From Pseudoips prasinana (Eukaryota > Arthropoda > Insecta > Lepidoptera > Nolidae): a stretch of DNA of 64,000 bases. The position numbers and the translations under genes are program-made. Every line of letters begins with the position of its first letter. Position 1 is the first letter of the stretch. Location: positions 36,616,001 to 36,680,000 of the forward strand of contig OX621247.1 in the NCBI GenBank assembly GCA_951640165.1. The letters are read 5' to 3'. The notes beneath the pieces were generated by a model, which was not told the DNA's origin, did not search any database, and saw only the letters and a list, made by a program, of their open reading frames with translations. Positions 1 through 11,620 of the stretch are shown here, piece after piece.

Positions 1-682
1 GGGCAATTAAGGTTTTATTGGTATGATTTTCCCTTCCCAAAGCATTGGTTAGGACTAGCGCATAGTATGCCGTTGTATTTTTAACCGACTTAAAAAAAGG
101 AGGAGGTCTCTATTATAATGTATATTTTTGTGTATATGTTACCCGATATCTCTCCTCGGCTTGTGAACCGATTTAGATGTTTTTAAATTGGGGTAGAAAC
201 TTAAAGTTGGTAATAAGTTTATTCAAAAGAATACTTAAGTTCGCCTTGTAGGTAGGTACTAGCATTGTACGTACGTACTAACTACCGACGGACAGTTTTA
301 AGTTATATCTTATAGTCACAGCTGAAACGGTCCGTACTTAACATATGGAACACGAACATGACAGAGCAATGTTACGTTCTCAAACAAATGTGAGTATAAA
401 TGTAGCTCTCACTTGGCACAATGAAACGCTTCATGACAAGAATCTATTAGAAATTAATTAGTAATTTATAATCAGTAGATTTAAAAAGTATTTTCAACAT
501 AACATTTATTGTTCAAGGTGTTACAACAGCATTTAGAGTTTTCGCTGTTATAATATATAGGTATTTGATAATAAATCATCTCATAAACTGATCAAAATAT
601 TTTACAAAATATGGCATACAGGAATGTGTAGGAAGGTACCGGGAGGAATTTGAATAACGGGCTCGAATAGGGAAGGTGTAGG
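1..682. other. AT-rich intergenic sequence, no gene seen
   Basis: No credible ORF, splice-bounded exon or RNA gene is visible. A short stretch near 85-160 (ccgacttaaaaaaaggagga...) resembles the end of a dispersed repeat that I recognise from lepidopteran genomes. A similar start (accgacttcat) occurs at about 34,498. Confidence 0.4.
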
Positions 683-1420
683 GTGATATCTAGGGCGAAG
701 TTAATGGAGTTCATGATGCTGTACGAGGAGGCGCCCGCCCCCTGCAACTGCAGCACTGCGCCCCCGCCCCCGCGCCTCCCCCCGCCGCCCGGCCCGCCCT
801 GCGCGCCTCGCGGCCACTGCGCGCTGATACATCACGTACCAGCACCGTTCGCTACCAGCGACCTGCCGGCTTCGACCCGAGGCACTAGTGACGAGTGAAG
901 GAACGGCAGCCTCGCTGAGGGCAGCGCGCGGGCGGCGGGGGCTGCAGCGGGGCGCCGTGCAGCGGGCGCGGCCGGCGGCCACAGGTACGTGCACCCGCCG
1001 ACCGGCGGCGCAGCCTCGCGCCAGTGCCGACCTACCATCGCCTCGCTCTCCAGGCTCAGCGGCCGGCAGGAGCACATACGAAGATGTACCGAGGCGACAT
1101 TTCAGCTCTGTCCTTTCGGAGCGTTGACGCGCCTGCATCTAGGATGCTAACTAAGGCGGAACGCGGCGCGGCGGGCGCACTATCGATCGCGTGGGAGGGG
1201 GCTGGGGCGGGGGGCTCACCTGCGGCGCCGCGGGGGCGACACCTCAGCACCGGGCGGCGCGCCGGCCGCGACTGACGCCACCCGCCGCCGCCCATCGATC
1301 GCCCGCGCCCCCACGCCGCCCAGCGCTCATTCACTGCGCGTATCGAGCGCCGCGCCCGCCGCGCCGCGCGCCCGACGTGGGGACATGTCATATTGCGCAC
1401 ATACCTACGATGCAACACGG
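683..1420. promoter_or_regulatory. CpG island, possible promoter/first-exon region
   Basis: About 740 bases are strongly GC- and CpG-rich in an otherwise AT-rich neighbourhood. Overlapping open frames occur on both strands, as expected of unconstrained GC-rich DNA; none has a recognisable domain, so none is called a gene. Splice-donor-like sequences (for example cag/gtacgt near 981) are present. In insects such islands often mark promoters or 5' exons of regulatory genes. The gene served is unknown: a neighbour to the left, or a distal promoter of the RGS gene downstream. Confidence 0.45.
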
Positions 1421-2046
1421 CCTATCCGCCCGGCCCACTCTGTTGTACTATTTACTTATTTCAAATCACATTTGATATTTTCTTCCTAGAATTGAACAGG
1501 TGGAATCCTAAGGTAGACGAAGTCGGCTCGACTCTTTGTCGACTTTGTCGACTTGTAGCTAATTAAGCGAATCGATTGAGGCCAATGTAAGTATTTTATG
1601 TTGGATGTGCTCTTTAAACCCACTATTAGTTTAGGTTATATTCAACGAAGGATATCCATGACGTCATGAAACGTTTAAATTATAGGATATAAAAAGATAA
1701 CGTAGGAAGTCTATGTGACAAATGATTTCCTATGAATGCATGGCTAATCATCGCTAATTCAAAAATTCAAAAAAAATTCAAAAAAAATTCAAAAGCAAAA
1801 CTATCGGTGCTGCCTACGTCACATGCAGTCCTCGTGCAGTAATCATGATAAAGCATTACTACCATGGACTCTTTAATAATCAATAAGGATGTACAAGTAC
1901 ATCAAGGTAATAATAACAATTTTAAGTAAAAAAGGTGTGTGAGAAAAATATTCTTAGGAAATCTTTGATATTCGTTTAGGTACAGTTTTGTTTCAAAGAG
2001 ATGAAAAGTCGACGGCCACGTAATGAATTGAAGCGCTGGGTGTGAC
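1421..2046. other. Intergenic, no gene seen
   Basis: AT-rich sequence with a short direct repeat of attcaaaaaaa units around 1757-1795. Nothing else is recognisable. Confidence 0.4.
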
Positions 2047-2165
2047 ATGTGTGCGGCGACACGGCGCAGGCACGATGTGCTCGTGCCGCGTACCGGCTGC
2101 AGCTGGGAGCAGCGGCGCGGCGGCGCGCGGAGCGGGTATCGATCAGCAGACCACCACGTAACTGA
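2047..2165. other. Short GC-rich patch
   Basis: About 120 bases of CpG-rich sequence in an AT-rich context. The open frame running from here to 2643 has no recognisable domain and its downstream half has the composition of noncoding DNA, so it is not called a gene. Confidence 0.3.
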
Positions 2166-2589
2166 ACATCGCGTTAGGCATATTTCCCTCGCCACTTTGA
2201 CGCTCAGACCTTTTGAACTGCAGTTACGTGCACTTACCAATAGGGTCAGCCTAATATTATATATTACAGCAGGCTCGCCGAATCCCGCTTTATACTTGAG
2301 CATCTATTTTGGTGATAAAAGATGGGGTGGCATCCATTTGTCACGATCTTTGCTCACCTATTTTGCTTCGTTTATTGTCATTATACATGCTCGCTGGTTT
2401 AGGGTACTTCTGAACTGGCCTTTCTTGAGAACGTCTTGGATTTGTTCAGAGAATAATCTTCCTCTTCCGGTTGTACCATTCACAAATTCTTCCTTCATTA
2501 ACCTTTTCTTTATGCCCAAACTATCTCAGCATAATTTGAATTTTATAGCTTTATTCGCAATGCAAAGCGTTAATCTAATCGCAAAAGTG

Positions 2590-2745
2590 GGAAAAATTAT
2601 TGATCTGCCAGTGTATCGTTTATTATTGTATCGTTCGTTATAGCTTAACGCAGAGCGTCTACCCCGGATTGGTAGATGGTGCTGGTTCGAGACCCGCCGG
2701 ACGATTAAATTGATGTTTTCCCATTTTTGAGATTATATCAGGATA
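2590..2745 (+). mobile_element. tRNA-headed SINE, family B, copy 1
   Basis: The core (tagcttaacgcagagcgtct, then a B-box-like ggttcgagaccc) is repeated with few differences at about 49,140-49,245 and inverted at about 48,990-49,080. A pol III B box followed by a shared non-tRNA body (ttttcccatttttgagatta) is typical of a tRNA-derived SINE rather than a tRNA gene. Confidence 0.65.
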
Positions 2746-3840
2746 CCTTTTTAAATCTTTGTGACTACATATTATTCTCTTTCAAACCACAACGCTCTCT
2801 TACGTCAGTATTTCGTATTCTGTCTCTCAAAGTCACACTACATATGTATGTATAAGTATATAAAGTAGTAGAAGAATGTGCAGTAATAACACATTTGTTC
2901 TTAATTATTTGAAGCAGCCACGTGAGGTCGCTCGATGTACGGGAAAACGTATTTTCCACATCAAAGTGTGTCCGCGTCTTGCCTTTTATTCGGATGAGAG
3001 TTGGAAAGATTAGTTCGGATAGCTCCTATCATTATGAATTTATAAATTTTAGCGATATTGGCGATAAATATCCCTATACATACGAAATTGTAGAGAACCC
3101 TAATTATATGAACCGACCTCTTCGTCGGAATATTTGCAAGAAACAATACGGTCTGAAAAATTGTCCAACTTTGTATAGGAAATGTGTTTTTAAAGTAAGG
3201 ATCTGTTCAATACTCTTATTTAGTTTTGTAATTAGGCAGGTGGCTCCCACGTGTCTAGGAGCGAGTAAGTGCGGACGGTAACAGGCTCTCCTACAGGAAC
3301 AATGTGGCAGTCGGAGAAGCAAGCGTTTGTGTCTAGCAGTGACAGCTTAAAAGCAACGCCGGTCTGATATGATTGTCAGCGTGCGTACTATTGCGTGCAG
3401 CACCTGCTTGGCAATGTATACGACGTATTTCACTGTCGTATTCTCTGAAGACACTACGCGATAACTGCGATGTTGTAGTTGTATATCGCGTTCTGTTGTC
3501 AGTTCATCAGTCAAATCTTGGCACTCATTAACTAAGCAAGGGGGCATCGACTCTACGTCCTTGCATCGTGATCCCCATCAAAATATACACTTGTTACATA
3601 GAAAAAATATCTAGTAAAATTATTTAATTTTGATCGTAAAAATTCGGAAATATTACGAATATTTGTCAAGTACACTATTTCAATACTATTTAAAATAATT
3701 TAAATAATTACCTAAGCCCTTGTATAATATCAATCTTGCATTTGTATCTTAGCAGGGAAAAGAGAAACCAGTTAAATAGACCTAGTTATCCGCCGTTACA
3801 TGTATTTGTATAATAAAATACTAAACTTACTGATTCGCAC
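2746..3840. other. Intergenic, no gene seen
   Basis: Short ORFs occur on both strands (for example 2922-3281). They carry no recognised domain, and their composition matches the surrounding AT-rich noncoding DNA. Confidence 0.35.
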
Positions 3841-3851
3841 TTGCCGGAATG

Positions 3852-3970
3852 TATAAATAGTTGCACGCTGATTGTACGTCGTGGTGGAATCAATGCCGCG
3901 CCGCCGAGCGCGCACTCCCGGCGCGTCTCGCCGGCACGCGCGTGCTCCGCGCGCTCATATAACTCCAGAG
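3852..3970 (+). promoter_or_regulatory. Candidate TATA promoter followed by a GC-rich stretch
   Basis: TATAAATA at 3852-3859 precedes a CpG-rich block at about 3893-3960. Small ORFs cross this block but have no recognisable product. A short noncoding transcript or unmapped 5' exon is possible; a chance match is equally plausible. Confidence 0.2.
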
Positions 3971-4119
3971 CAGGAACACATTGCGAACGTACGAATATAC
4001 AAAGCCACTTCCTCGCATCCACTCTGCACTATGTACTCTGCTCGCAGAAATCGCTCGCTGAAATTCATAATGTTAAGTATTATGAATGTGTTATAACAAA
4101 ACGAGAAATTCGAAATTAA

Positions 4120-4960
4120 AACGAGTACTTACCTAGAATGGTGGTAATTGGTAGTTGTCCATAGTAATGGCTCAAGCAATGTTGCCTGAGCAATTGAGCG
4201 TCTACACTATGGATAGACAAAGGAGCAAATGTTAGAGACCCCGAGTGTAATGCCAGCTCGGGCACCTCATACTATACCTACTACTTATACCTTCTGTCCG
4301 AACGCGACGGAACTGCCTCACCCTTGAGCTGTCCAGATTTACAACTTTCCAGATCCACATACCAATAATGTTACGATGACATGAACTGCAGGTGAATGAC
4401 GTAAAAAAATGTATATAATAATCCTACTATTCAGTTTTATCATCCAAAACCCGTCCATCCATCCATCTCCATTTCAATCCATTGAAAACCGGAGACTGTA
4501 CAGAAGTTGTAGAACTAAGTATCTAGTATCTATGGAATAATGTTAACAAAGATGTAGCGCCGGTGAGCTGTGACATTCACTAACATGAGGGGATGTATGA
4601 AATATATTGGGAAATTAATAACACAAATAACAATACAGAATTTCTCTGTATGTATTTCCAATCGATAGATTAGATGATGATATATTTTATAGCAAGCAGG
4701 CAGGCGAGGTAACTTTACGAGACATTTAAAACAACTAAGTATTTTCTAACCAAGAAATTCAATACGCAGTAATACCGCGTCCGCAGGCTTTTAACTCTCC
4801 ACGAGATCCCTTAAGCAATATATATATCTTAATAATATAAGCAGGTGGGAAATCAACCAGGCTCTTCAGTCGGAGCAACGAGGCAATGTAGAAGAGTGAA
4901 AAATATGCCCCCCCCCCCCACCAATTCCCTATATATGATTAAATTATAAAAAGTCAATGT
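4120..4960. other. Intergenic, no gene seen
   Basis: AT-rich sequence with a poly-C run near 4907-4920. Nothing coding is recognised. Confidence 0.35.
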
Positions 4961-4973
4961 ATGTACCTAGCTA

Positions 4974-5134
4974 AGTAGTGGTTTCGTAAGTTGACATTGT
5001 CAACGTGTTTGAAACCACTACTGAACTGATTGTCAGTTACCATCATCGTATTATGCTATACTATTATATATTAACGGTTTCGGGTTTCGGTGATAATGGA
5101 CCCACCATTCTCACCGAAACCCGAAACCGTTAAT
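4974..5134. repeat. Two adjacent inverted repeats (hairpins)
   Basis: Hairpin 1: 12-base arms 4974-4985 and 5011-5022, with a nested gttgac/gtcaac pair inside. Hairpin 2: 24-base perfect arms 5070-5093 and 5111-5134; its loop can pair further (aatgg/ccatt), leaving only about 5 unpaired bases. They may be the folded ends of a small inverted-repeat transposable element. Confidence 0.7.
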
Positions 5135-5163
5135 GTTAAAAGTTGTAACAACAAAAAGCTCTC

Positions 5164-5445
5164 TTGTTAGTCCTTGTTATTGTGATGGGTACCTCCGGAC
5201 CCCCACACGGCGCGTACCGGCACGCACTTGATTGCCATACACATGGCGTTTACTCACAAGCGGCGTCGACCCTTCCCACTTCACTGATGAGTTCGGTCAA
5301 GCTTACTGATGCGTGGCAAAACAACATTGCAATGCTATTAATAACTGCACGCCGTACATTCAGTAAGGTCGTGGTGCTTCCCTACTCGGCGCTGAATACT
5401 CTCTCCTCCTCTACTAACTCGCGACCAACTCAACCGCAGATTTAA
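5164..5445 (+). other. 93-codon ORF, not recognised
   Basis: Open frame without a recognisable domain, signal peptide or membrane helix. It lies between repeats and has no clear splice sites. It could be a chance ORF; no function is proposed. Confidence 0.15.
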
Positions 5446-5635
5446 TCTTTAATAGAAGCGCTTTTGTATTAATCGTTTTAATTCTACAATTACAAATGTG
5501 CTTATATCAATTAAAATATTTTCCATCGTAATTACATCACCTCGCGCCGTATTGTTGCATCATATCAATACGTATGCAATATTAACACAAAAAATGTCAC
5601 CTGAAGTCATATTATAAAAATATTTAATTTTTGTT

Positions 5636-6176
5636 TGTTTAAAGTTCCAAATGGAGTGTTCGTAATATCTGTCTGTCTGTCCGTCCGTATGTTACAGCCA
5701 CTTTTCTCCGAAACTGTAAGAACTATACTGTTGAAATTTGGTAAGCAGATGTATTCTGTGAATCATATTAAGATTTTCACACAAAAATAGAAAAAAATAG
5801 AAATACTTAGAACTGAATTTCAATTTTTTTTTTTCATAAATCCCATACACTTGGGGTATCTATGGATAGGTCTTCAAAAACGATATTGAGGTTTCTCATA
5901 TAATTTTTTTCTTAACTGCATAGTTTGCGCGAGAGACACTTCCAAAGGCGTAAAATGTGTGCCCCCCCCCCTCCTGTTACTTCTAAAATAAGAGACTGAT
6001 AAATCTAAAAAATTATATGATGTATACTATCATGCAAACTTCCACCGAAAATTTGTTTGAACGAGATCTAGTAAGTAGTTCTTTTAAATGCGTCATAAAT
6101 CGTAAACCGCAATTTACCTTCCATTCTATCACTTAAATACTTGCTGCTACGGAGCCCTTCACGGGCGAGGCCGACT
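5636..6176 (+). mobile_element. Dispersed lepidopteran repeat, about 540 bp
   Basis: It contains a gtctgtctgtccgtccgt run, then ttacagccacttttctccga, a poly-C tract (5963-5972), and an end with cccttcacgggcgaggccga. I recognise this layout as an abundant non-coding interspersed repeat of Lepidoptera. No ORF is present. The class (non-autonomous DNA element or SINE-like) cannot be settled from one copy. Confidence 0.55.
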
Positions 6177-6189
6177 TGAACTCTCTCGA

Positions 6190-6267
6190 CTCGTTGTCTT
6201 GATCATCAATACGACCTAGTCTATGAGCCTTCTGCTCAGTACACTCGATGGCTAATCGATCATAATT
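6190..6267. repeat. Degenerate ~56-bp repeat array, left part
   Basis: Units with the pattern gacctagtctatgagcc, then tctgctcag, then gatggctaatcgatcat recur here, at about 6522-6560 and at 7350-7510. The array looks interrupted by the inverted-repeat element at 6268-6523 and by the LINE 3' end at 6545-7345. Confidence 0.55.
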
Positions 6268-6523
6268 AAGACCTGGGCCTCAAAGGGCTAAGTCGCCGAA
6301 CACCGTGTTCGTGAATGGCGTTCAAATAAATGAAGGTTAAAAATGACTTATTCAATCGTTATATCGGCTTCAAAGTTAACAATCGATTCCGGACCATTTA
6401 CGACGTCACATATGCTCATGGAAGCAGTTTTAACGATTGATTAATTAATTTCTAACCTTTATTTATTTGAACGTCATTTAAGAAATCGATGTTCGGCGAC
6501 TTAGCCGGTAGAGGCCCTGGTCT
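6268..6523. mobile_element. MITE-like inverted-repeat element
   Basis: Imperfect terminal inverted repeats of roughly 75 bp: the left arm has ggctaagtcgccgaaca from 6286 and the right arm has gttcggcgacttagcc ending at 6506. The similarity extends outward into agacctgggcctc versus gaggccctggtct. There is no ORF. The interior shares ttccggaccatttacgacgtc with a relative at about 33,470-33,615. Confidence 0.7.
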
Positions 6524-6544
6524 AACAGCCCTCTGCTCAGCAGA

Positions 6545-7345
6545 CTCGTTAGCTAGTCAATAAAATAAAAAAATAATAAAGGTTTTTATTCACGTAGACT
6601 TTAAAAAAGCGCTTGTAACTAATCAGAACATGTTTGTAGTAATATAGTTGTATACATTATTATTTCTAGTAACATAGATATTTAGGTACACATTGTATGA
6701 AAACATTTATAAAATTTATTTTATTATAGCATTGATATTTAGCTAGCTCGTATCAAGTTATTGTCAAGAGATTATGTTTTCTATCATTATCATTATTACA
6801 TTAGTATTTCTTATCTAATATTTTTACTCCATATTATCAATGGTTCTGTCTATATTAAGGTATTATTATTATGACGGACCTTGTGTTAATAACGACGGTC
6901 GCGCTTTAATGCTACCACCGGATCCAATGCGCCCCAACTGACAAGACCCAGCGAAACAAACTCAGTGGGTTCATCTACTACCGGTTTCAACACGACCCAG
7001 TTGAGACGGTCCGGCGAAACATACTCAAGCGGGCATGAACACGGGATTTGGTCCAATTAGAGCAAGTAATTATTTAGTTGGCAAACACAATATATGCTCG
7101 ATCGGTTGTCTGAATGCTTATTATTTTAGATTATATTTAGGTATACAAAAGAAAAACTTCGAAACAATAACATTATTCATTTAGAGACAGAGTCAATAAC
7201 TTTAAATTAAGTATATGATAGCAATCATTTACAGATAGTTCACGTAACTCAGCAGATCAGTCATGTCTATATGGCTACAAGGTCTCCAGCGAGCAATGTG
7301 CAGGTAGGCAGTGAGAGCCAGACGTCTTTGTCATCGATGTACTCT
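6545..7345 (-). mobile_element. LINE family X, 3' end (inverted copy)
   Basis: The reverse complement matches the 3' part of the plus-strand copy at about 27,970-28,760. Shared features are the coding end (a sequence encoding [10 protein letters not shown]), a long 3' UTR with ggatccggtggtagcattaa, and an A/T-rich tail. It lies in inverted orientation some 21 kb away from that copy, and a third partial copy lies at 43,445-43,690. Confidence 0.8.
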
Positions 7346-7349
7346 TATA

Positions 7350-7510
7350 TAATATCATAAATAAGACCAAGTCTATGAACCCTCTGTTGTGCAGACTCGT
7401 CGGCTAATCGATCATTAATAAGACCTAGACTTTGAGCCCTCAGCACACAGATTCGTTAGCTAGATGGTCATAAATACGACCTATGCGCTTGCTGTTCAGT
7501 GTATGCGCTT
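7350..7510. repeat. Degenerate ~56-bp repeat array, right part
   Basis: Two to three more units of the array that begins at 6190 (agacctagactttgagccct..., cagactcgtcggctaatcga). The array appears to have been split by the family X LINE. Confidence 0.5.
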
Positions 7511-7740
7511 GCTATAGTTTTAAGGCGCGCGGCACCTTTCGTTGGCCTACTCATAGCTAGACACTAAAAAGAAACTAATAAAAAAACTAGGTCTAAAAAA
7601 ACCGATTTCAAAAACTATGAAGTATAGAAAAATATCTCGATAAATATTTAATGTAATACATCTCTTATGCAAACGTAATATCTTAAATATTAATGAAATA
7701 CTATAATTTGTATGTGCTACCTATTGATAGGTTTGAAGTG

Positions 7741-7772
7741 TTCCAAATATGAACAAACGTTCATATTTGGAA
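7741..7772. repeat. 14-bp perfect hairpin
   Basis: Arms 7741-7754 and 7759-7772, with loop aaac. AT-rich, so not a convincing intrinsic terminator. The flanks (7511-7860) contain nothing else recognisable. Confidence 0.6.
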
Positions 7773-7859
7773 TGACCCTGTCACATCTGGAGCCGAAAAT
7801 AATGTCCACGCTTTGGGTACCTAAAATGCTTGTAAATGTACGAAAATAAATCAGACTGA

Positions 7860-8065
7860 ATATTTCCCGACCTTCTTTTGCGATTTGTGAAAGACAACGC
7901 CCGCACTAGGGAATCTAATCCCTGTGTCGAGGGGTACTTTACAAAAATGTAATAGACGGACACAAATTACATCCAGACTCAGAACAACTATTTATGGTTC
8001 ACACAAATAGTTGTCCTGCGCGGGAATCGATCCCGGGACACGATGCGGCGAGACGACTTTAAATT
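7860..8065 (-). mobile_element. tRNA-headed SINE, family A-like, minus strand
   Basis: The reverse complement has a B-box-like GATCGATTCCCG region, then acaaatagttg, a gtctgg/ctgagtctgg region and ggggatt. It shares this layout with the elements near 22,090-22,210 and 18,425-18,620. Confidence 0.55.
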
Positions 8066-8430
8066 TTTGGCTATATTTAATAACTAAGGGTGTTTAAAAA
8101 AGGGGGAATAAGAAGAAAGAAAGTTTATTGTCGAATACAACCATAACATAATCTGATACATTCTCATTGTACTGATTTCTCTCAATATTTTTATTTAACT
8201 AATAAATAAAAAAAGCAAATTGATATTTTAGAAGCACCACAAAACTCCGTGGATATAAAAAATCTACTTCCGTTAGAAGATTTTGACGAGGATCTCCTCA
8301 AAGAACCAAGGTGGGCTAAACAAAATACAGAAAAAAATATGTATATTCCTCACTCAAAATCAAAATAAATACCAAGACAATTCTATTAAAAGTTGTAAAA
8401 ACAGAGGACGGGGCCACCTCATTCATCTAT
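8066..8430. other. Unassigned stretch with a short possible coding relic
   Basis: About 40 codons are open around 8240-8370, with acidic composition and ending in a stop. I do not recognise the sequence. A decayed transposon fragment is the simplest explanation. Confidence 0.2.
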
Positions 8431-8439
8431 CATGAGATA

Positions 8440-9890
8440 GGTCGTCATCATCATATCTGCCGAAGAAGTCCCCTACTGGAAAAAGCCCGTGGAGATCCAT
8501 GGAGGAGCATGGATCTCCCCGGCCAATGGCTAGTCTTGTGCTGCCGCCATCCTTTGTCCACCGGTTCATGGTTCACGGTTGCCATTCGACAAGATTTCTG
8601 CCCTAGCGGCCTTCGGTTCTTTGACGTATGTGCCCCGCCCACTTCCACTTCAGTTTGGCAATTCCTTGGGCTATGTCAGCTACTTCAGTTCGCCTGCCGA
8701 TCTCGACGGTTCTGATTCGATCGCGCCGTGGTATTCCGAGCATTCTACATTGCTCTTTGGGTTACCTTCAGCCTTCCTATGTGGCCTATAGTACGCGACC
8801 GCGTCTCTTTTCCATAAGCCATTTTCCATACTGGCAACACACACTGGTCGAAGACTTTAGACTTGAGACACTGCGGTATTTGGGGCGAGAAGATATCTAG
8901 CTTCCCGAACGCTGCTCAGCCGAGTTGGATTCTACGATTGACCTCTTTCTCGAAGTTGGGCCTACCTAGTTGAATGGTCTGTCTTAGGTAAATATAGTCG
9001 CCTTCACTTGAGTGGGTGCAACATGGACGTCGACATGATTTTTGTCTTGTCCATATTCATTTTTAGACCCACTTTTTAAGAGACTCTACTGAGGTCATCG
9101 AGCATTGTACTGAGGTTTTCCATGGTCTCAGCTATGACTACTATGTCATCGGAAAATCGAAGGTAAGTGATGTATTCGCCATTGATATTGATGCCAAAGC
9201 CTTGCTAGTCCAGAAGCATTTAGACATCTTCCAATGCAGAGGTGAACAATTTCGGATATATGACGCCTCCCTGTCTCACGCCTTGCTGCAGTTGCGGAAT
9301 GCAATGAAGAATTGAGAATTGAGAATAGGTTTCGTGTTCTGGTCTGTACTGACATGGTGGCGTTCTCGTACAAACACGTTAAGACCTTGATATACCGATA
9401 CTCAATTTGGCACCTTTGAAGCAACCTCAGCACGCCCCATGTTTCGATTGAATCATAGTCTTTCTCATAGTCCACATACGTTAAGCATAATGACAGGTTA
9501 TACTCGTCGGTCTTATGTATAACTTACAACAGCGTATGTACGAGTATGCGTTCAATTGATACTGTAGCCTTTTCGGAAATCGGTTTCCGGGAGGTGGTTT
9601 CTCGAGCCTGCGCGCGAGACGATTCGTAATGACTCTTGTAAACATTGCTCATCAGTGAGATGAGTCTATAATTCTACAATGGGGTTTTATCGCCCTTTTT
9701 GAAGGAAAGCACCACCACACTCTTGTGCGTTTGATCTTCGAGTGTTACAGATTGAATAATTTCTAAAGGGCCCGTAGAATCAGTGTAACTCCCGCCTTCA
9801 GAAGCTCAACTGTAACTTCATCATCCCCCGGCGCCTTGATGTATTTAAGTTGTTTCTGAGCCATTCTAAACTCGTACATGCGTCATGAAA
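8440..9890 (-). pseudogene. RTE-type LINE fragment (reverse transcriptase relic)
   Basis: The minus-strand frame 9475-9146 encodes a stretch typical of lepidopteran RTE reverse transcriptase, including ETWGVLRLLQRCQ and VLTCLYENATMSV. The rest of the RT and its C-terminal region follow, in broken frames, down to about 8460. The element ends in an RTE-like gatgatgac tail (in its own sense) near 8440-8455. Stops and frameshifts are frequent, so it is dead. The unbroken short ORFs on the plus strand at 8509-8900 are shadows of this element. Confidence 0.75.
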
Positions 9891-10485
9891 TTACGGACTA
9901 TCAAACCTGTTTCACATCCTTAATAAAAAGGTACAATATGTTTAGTTAGCTACCAAAAGTATGTCAGGTAAAAGCGTTAAACCGTTAAGGCTAACGAGAT
10001 AAATGCGAACTCTTACGAGCCAATTGCCAAAGTTCTTATAGAAAGTGAATCTAGTTAGCACTCCATGAAAATAAGCCAGTGATATCTATAAGCGTATAAA
10101 ACATCCATTTACTTATGAAACCCTCAATTATTGAAGAATTACTGAACCTAAGCAGAGAGCACAGAGGAAGCTATAAACTAACTCAGATTGCGGGACAAAA
10201 GTACCAAGTAAGTTAATACTAATACCGCTAATAATTATTATATTGTCCTTCAAGATCCAAGAGGACATAGACAAAATTTATGAAATGAAAACAGTTGTCC
10301 ACTAAAAACTTCCAAATACTACACTTCAATAGCAAACGTGCCAGTATAGTAATAGGGTCAAATCGTGTGAGAGACCACACGTTCACACAAATACATATTT
10401 CACTGTCGATCGCTTCAGTAACAAAAAAGAAAGTAGGCAATCGAGGCCACTTTTTTAAATGACTCGGTATATGTACATTTTATTA
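9891..10485. other. Intergenic, no gene seen
   Basis: AT-rich. The minus-strand ORF 10440-10228 has no recognised domain and is probably chance. Confidence 0.35.
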
Positions 10486-10487
10486 TC

Positions 10488-11085
10488 CTTACTAATATTA
10501 TAAAACCGAAAATAACTATGTTTGTCTGTCTGTCGCGCTTTCACGCCAAAACTACTGAACAGATTTAAATGAAGTTTGGTATACAGATAGTCTAGAGCCT
10601 GAGAAAGGACATAGGCTCCTTTTTAATGCGAACAAAGGGTTGTACGGGATTGAAAGGCGGGATGAAAGTTGTATGGGTAACATATTGATTCGTGTACGTT
10701 ATGTAGCTGATTTTTTTAATAAACTCTGCAGTGAACAGTGAACATTGCAAATAGCCAATTTAAGTATTTATAGGTAAGTGGCGACCATGAACCGGAAGAC
10801 GCAGCGTGGGCAGGCATCCTACAAGGTGAACCGACAATCTTGCAAGGGTCACGGGAAGCCGCGGGTTGCGGGCAGCACAGGACCGGCTATTGTGGAGATC
10901 CTTGGGGGAGGCCTTTGACCAGCAGTGGCCGTATTTCGGCTGATATGATGATGATACATATGTGTGTCATTTGTCAAATAATTAGCTATATTAATATTTT
11001 TTTGGGTAACAATTTTAATGTATAGCATTAAAATTTTTACCCAAAGAAAATATTCCACGCGGATGTAGTTGCGGGCACCGCTAGT
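10488..11085 (+). mobile_element. Dispersed lepidopteran repeat, interrupted
   Basis: It starts with ttactaatattataaaaccg and a tgtctgtctgtcgcgctttc run, and includes gacataggctcctttttaat. It ends with acgcggatgtagttgcgggc at about 11,057-11,085. Both halves are familiar from one abundant lepidopteran interspersed repeat. The middle (about 10,771-11,050) is a separate RTE 3' end, so this is probably one repeat split by a later insertion. Confidence 0.6.
10771..10962 (+). pseudogene. RTE-type LINE 3' terminal fragment
   Basis: The sequence matches the extreme C-terminal coding region and tail of RTE LINEs. Codons for a W-S-L-G-E-A-F-D-Q-Q-W-type ending occur around 10,890-10,930, followed by a tgatatgatgatgat tail. 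It is 5'-truncated and inserted into the dispersed repeat above. Confidence 0.6.
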
Positions 11086-11099
11086 TACTTATAATTTGT

Positions 11100-11620
11100 T
11101 GTGTCCCAACAACACATGAGTCGTAGCTCGTAGAACCCGACCTCTGCTACGGGGCTGTGTTGTTCTGTAGGTTTAATCTGAGAGGTGACGCGTAGCGCGC
11201 GTAGCACTGCGCCCTCTACGACTAGCCTGCTACGGGGCTACGGGGGCCTCGTAGCGGTGCAATGTTTATACTGTTTTATAATAGGTAAATAGTTATTATT
11301 ACTATATGCCCACAACATAAAACTCACGCTCAAATGCAGCAAATTACTACCTTAACTAAAAATAATTTCATTAAATATTTATCTCTAACTCAAACGATTT
11401 TATCGGGTAATAATACGTATAAATAATGTTATGATGTTGAATGACAGAAGTTGTTCGTAACCTAAAAGCATGCATTTGAGTGTATTTAGCATTGCCTTTA
11501 TTAACTGTTCTTGATGCTTTGACGATTCCTGAAGGTGTAGTGAATCAATTATTTTTGTTACATTGATTCGATTCATTTTCCGCTCCCTATCGACGTTCAT
11601 TCATACGTCGCGGCATCAAC
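11100..11620. other. Unassigned; short GC patch with repeated ctacggggct
   Basis: The motif tgctacggggct occurs twice within 11,140-11,240 in a CpG-rich patch that may be a SINE relic. The remainder is AT-rich with no recognised gene. Confidence 0.3.

Noticed and set aside
701..1475. Several overlapping GC-rich ORFs on both strands
   Set aside because: Open frames on both strands at once are expected in CpG-rich DNA; compositions are Ala/Arg/Pro/Gly-rich without domains.
2640..2705. Possible tRNA near a B box
   Set aside because: The same sequence with its flanking body recurs at 49,140, indicating a SINE.
8509..8900. Plus-strand ORFs at 8.5-8.9 kb
   Set aside because: Antisense shadows of the minus-strand RTE relic.
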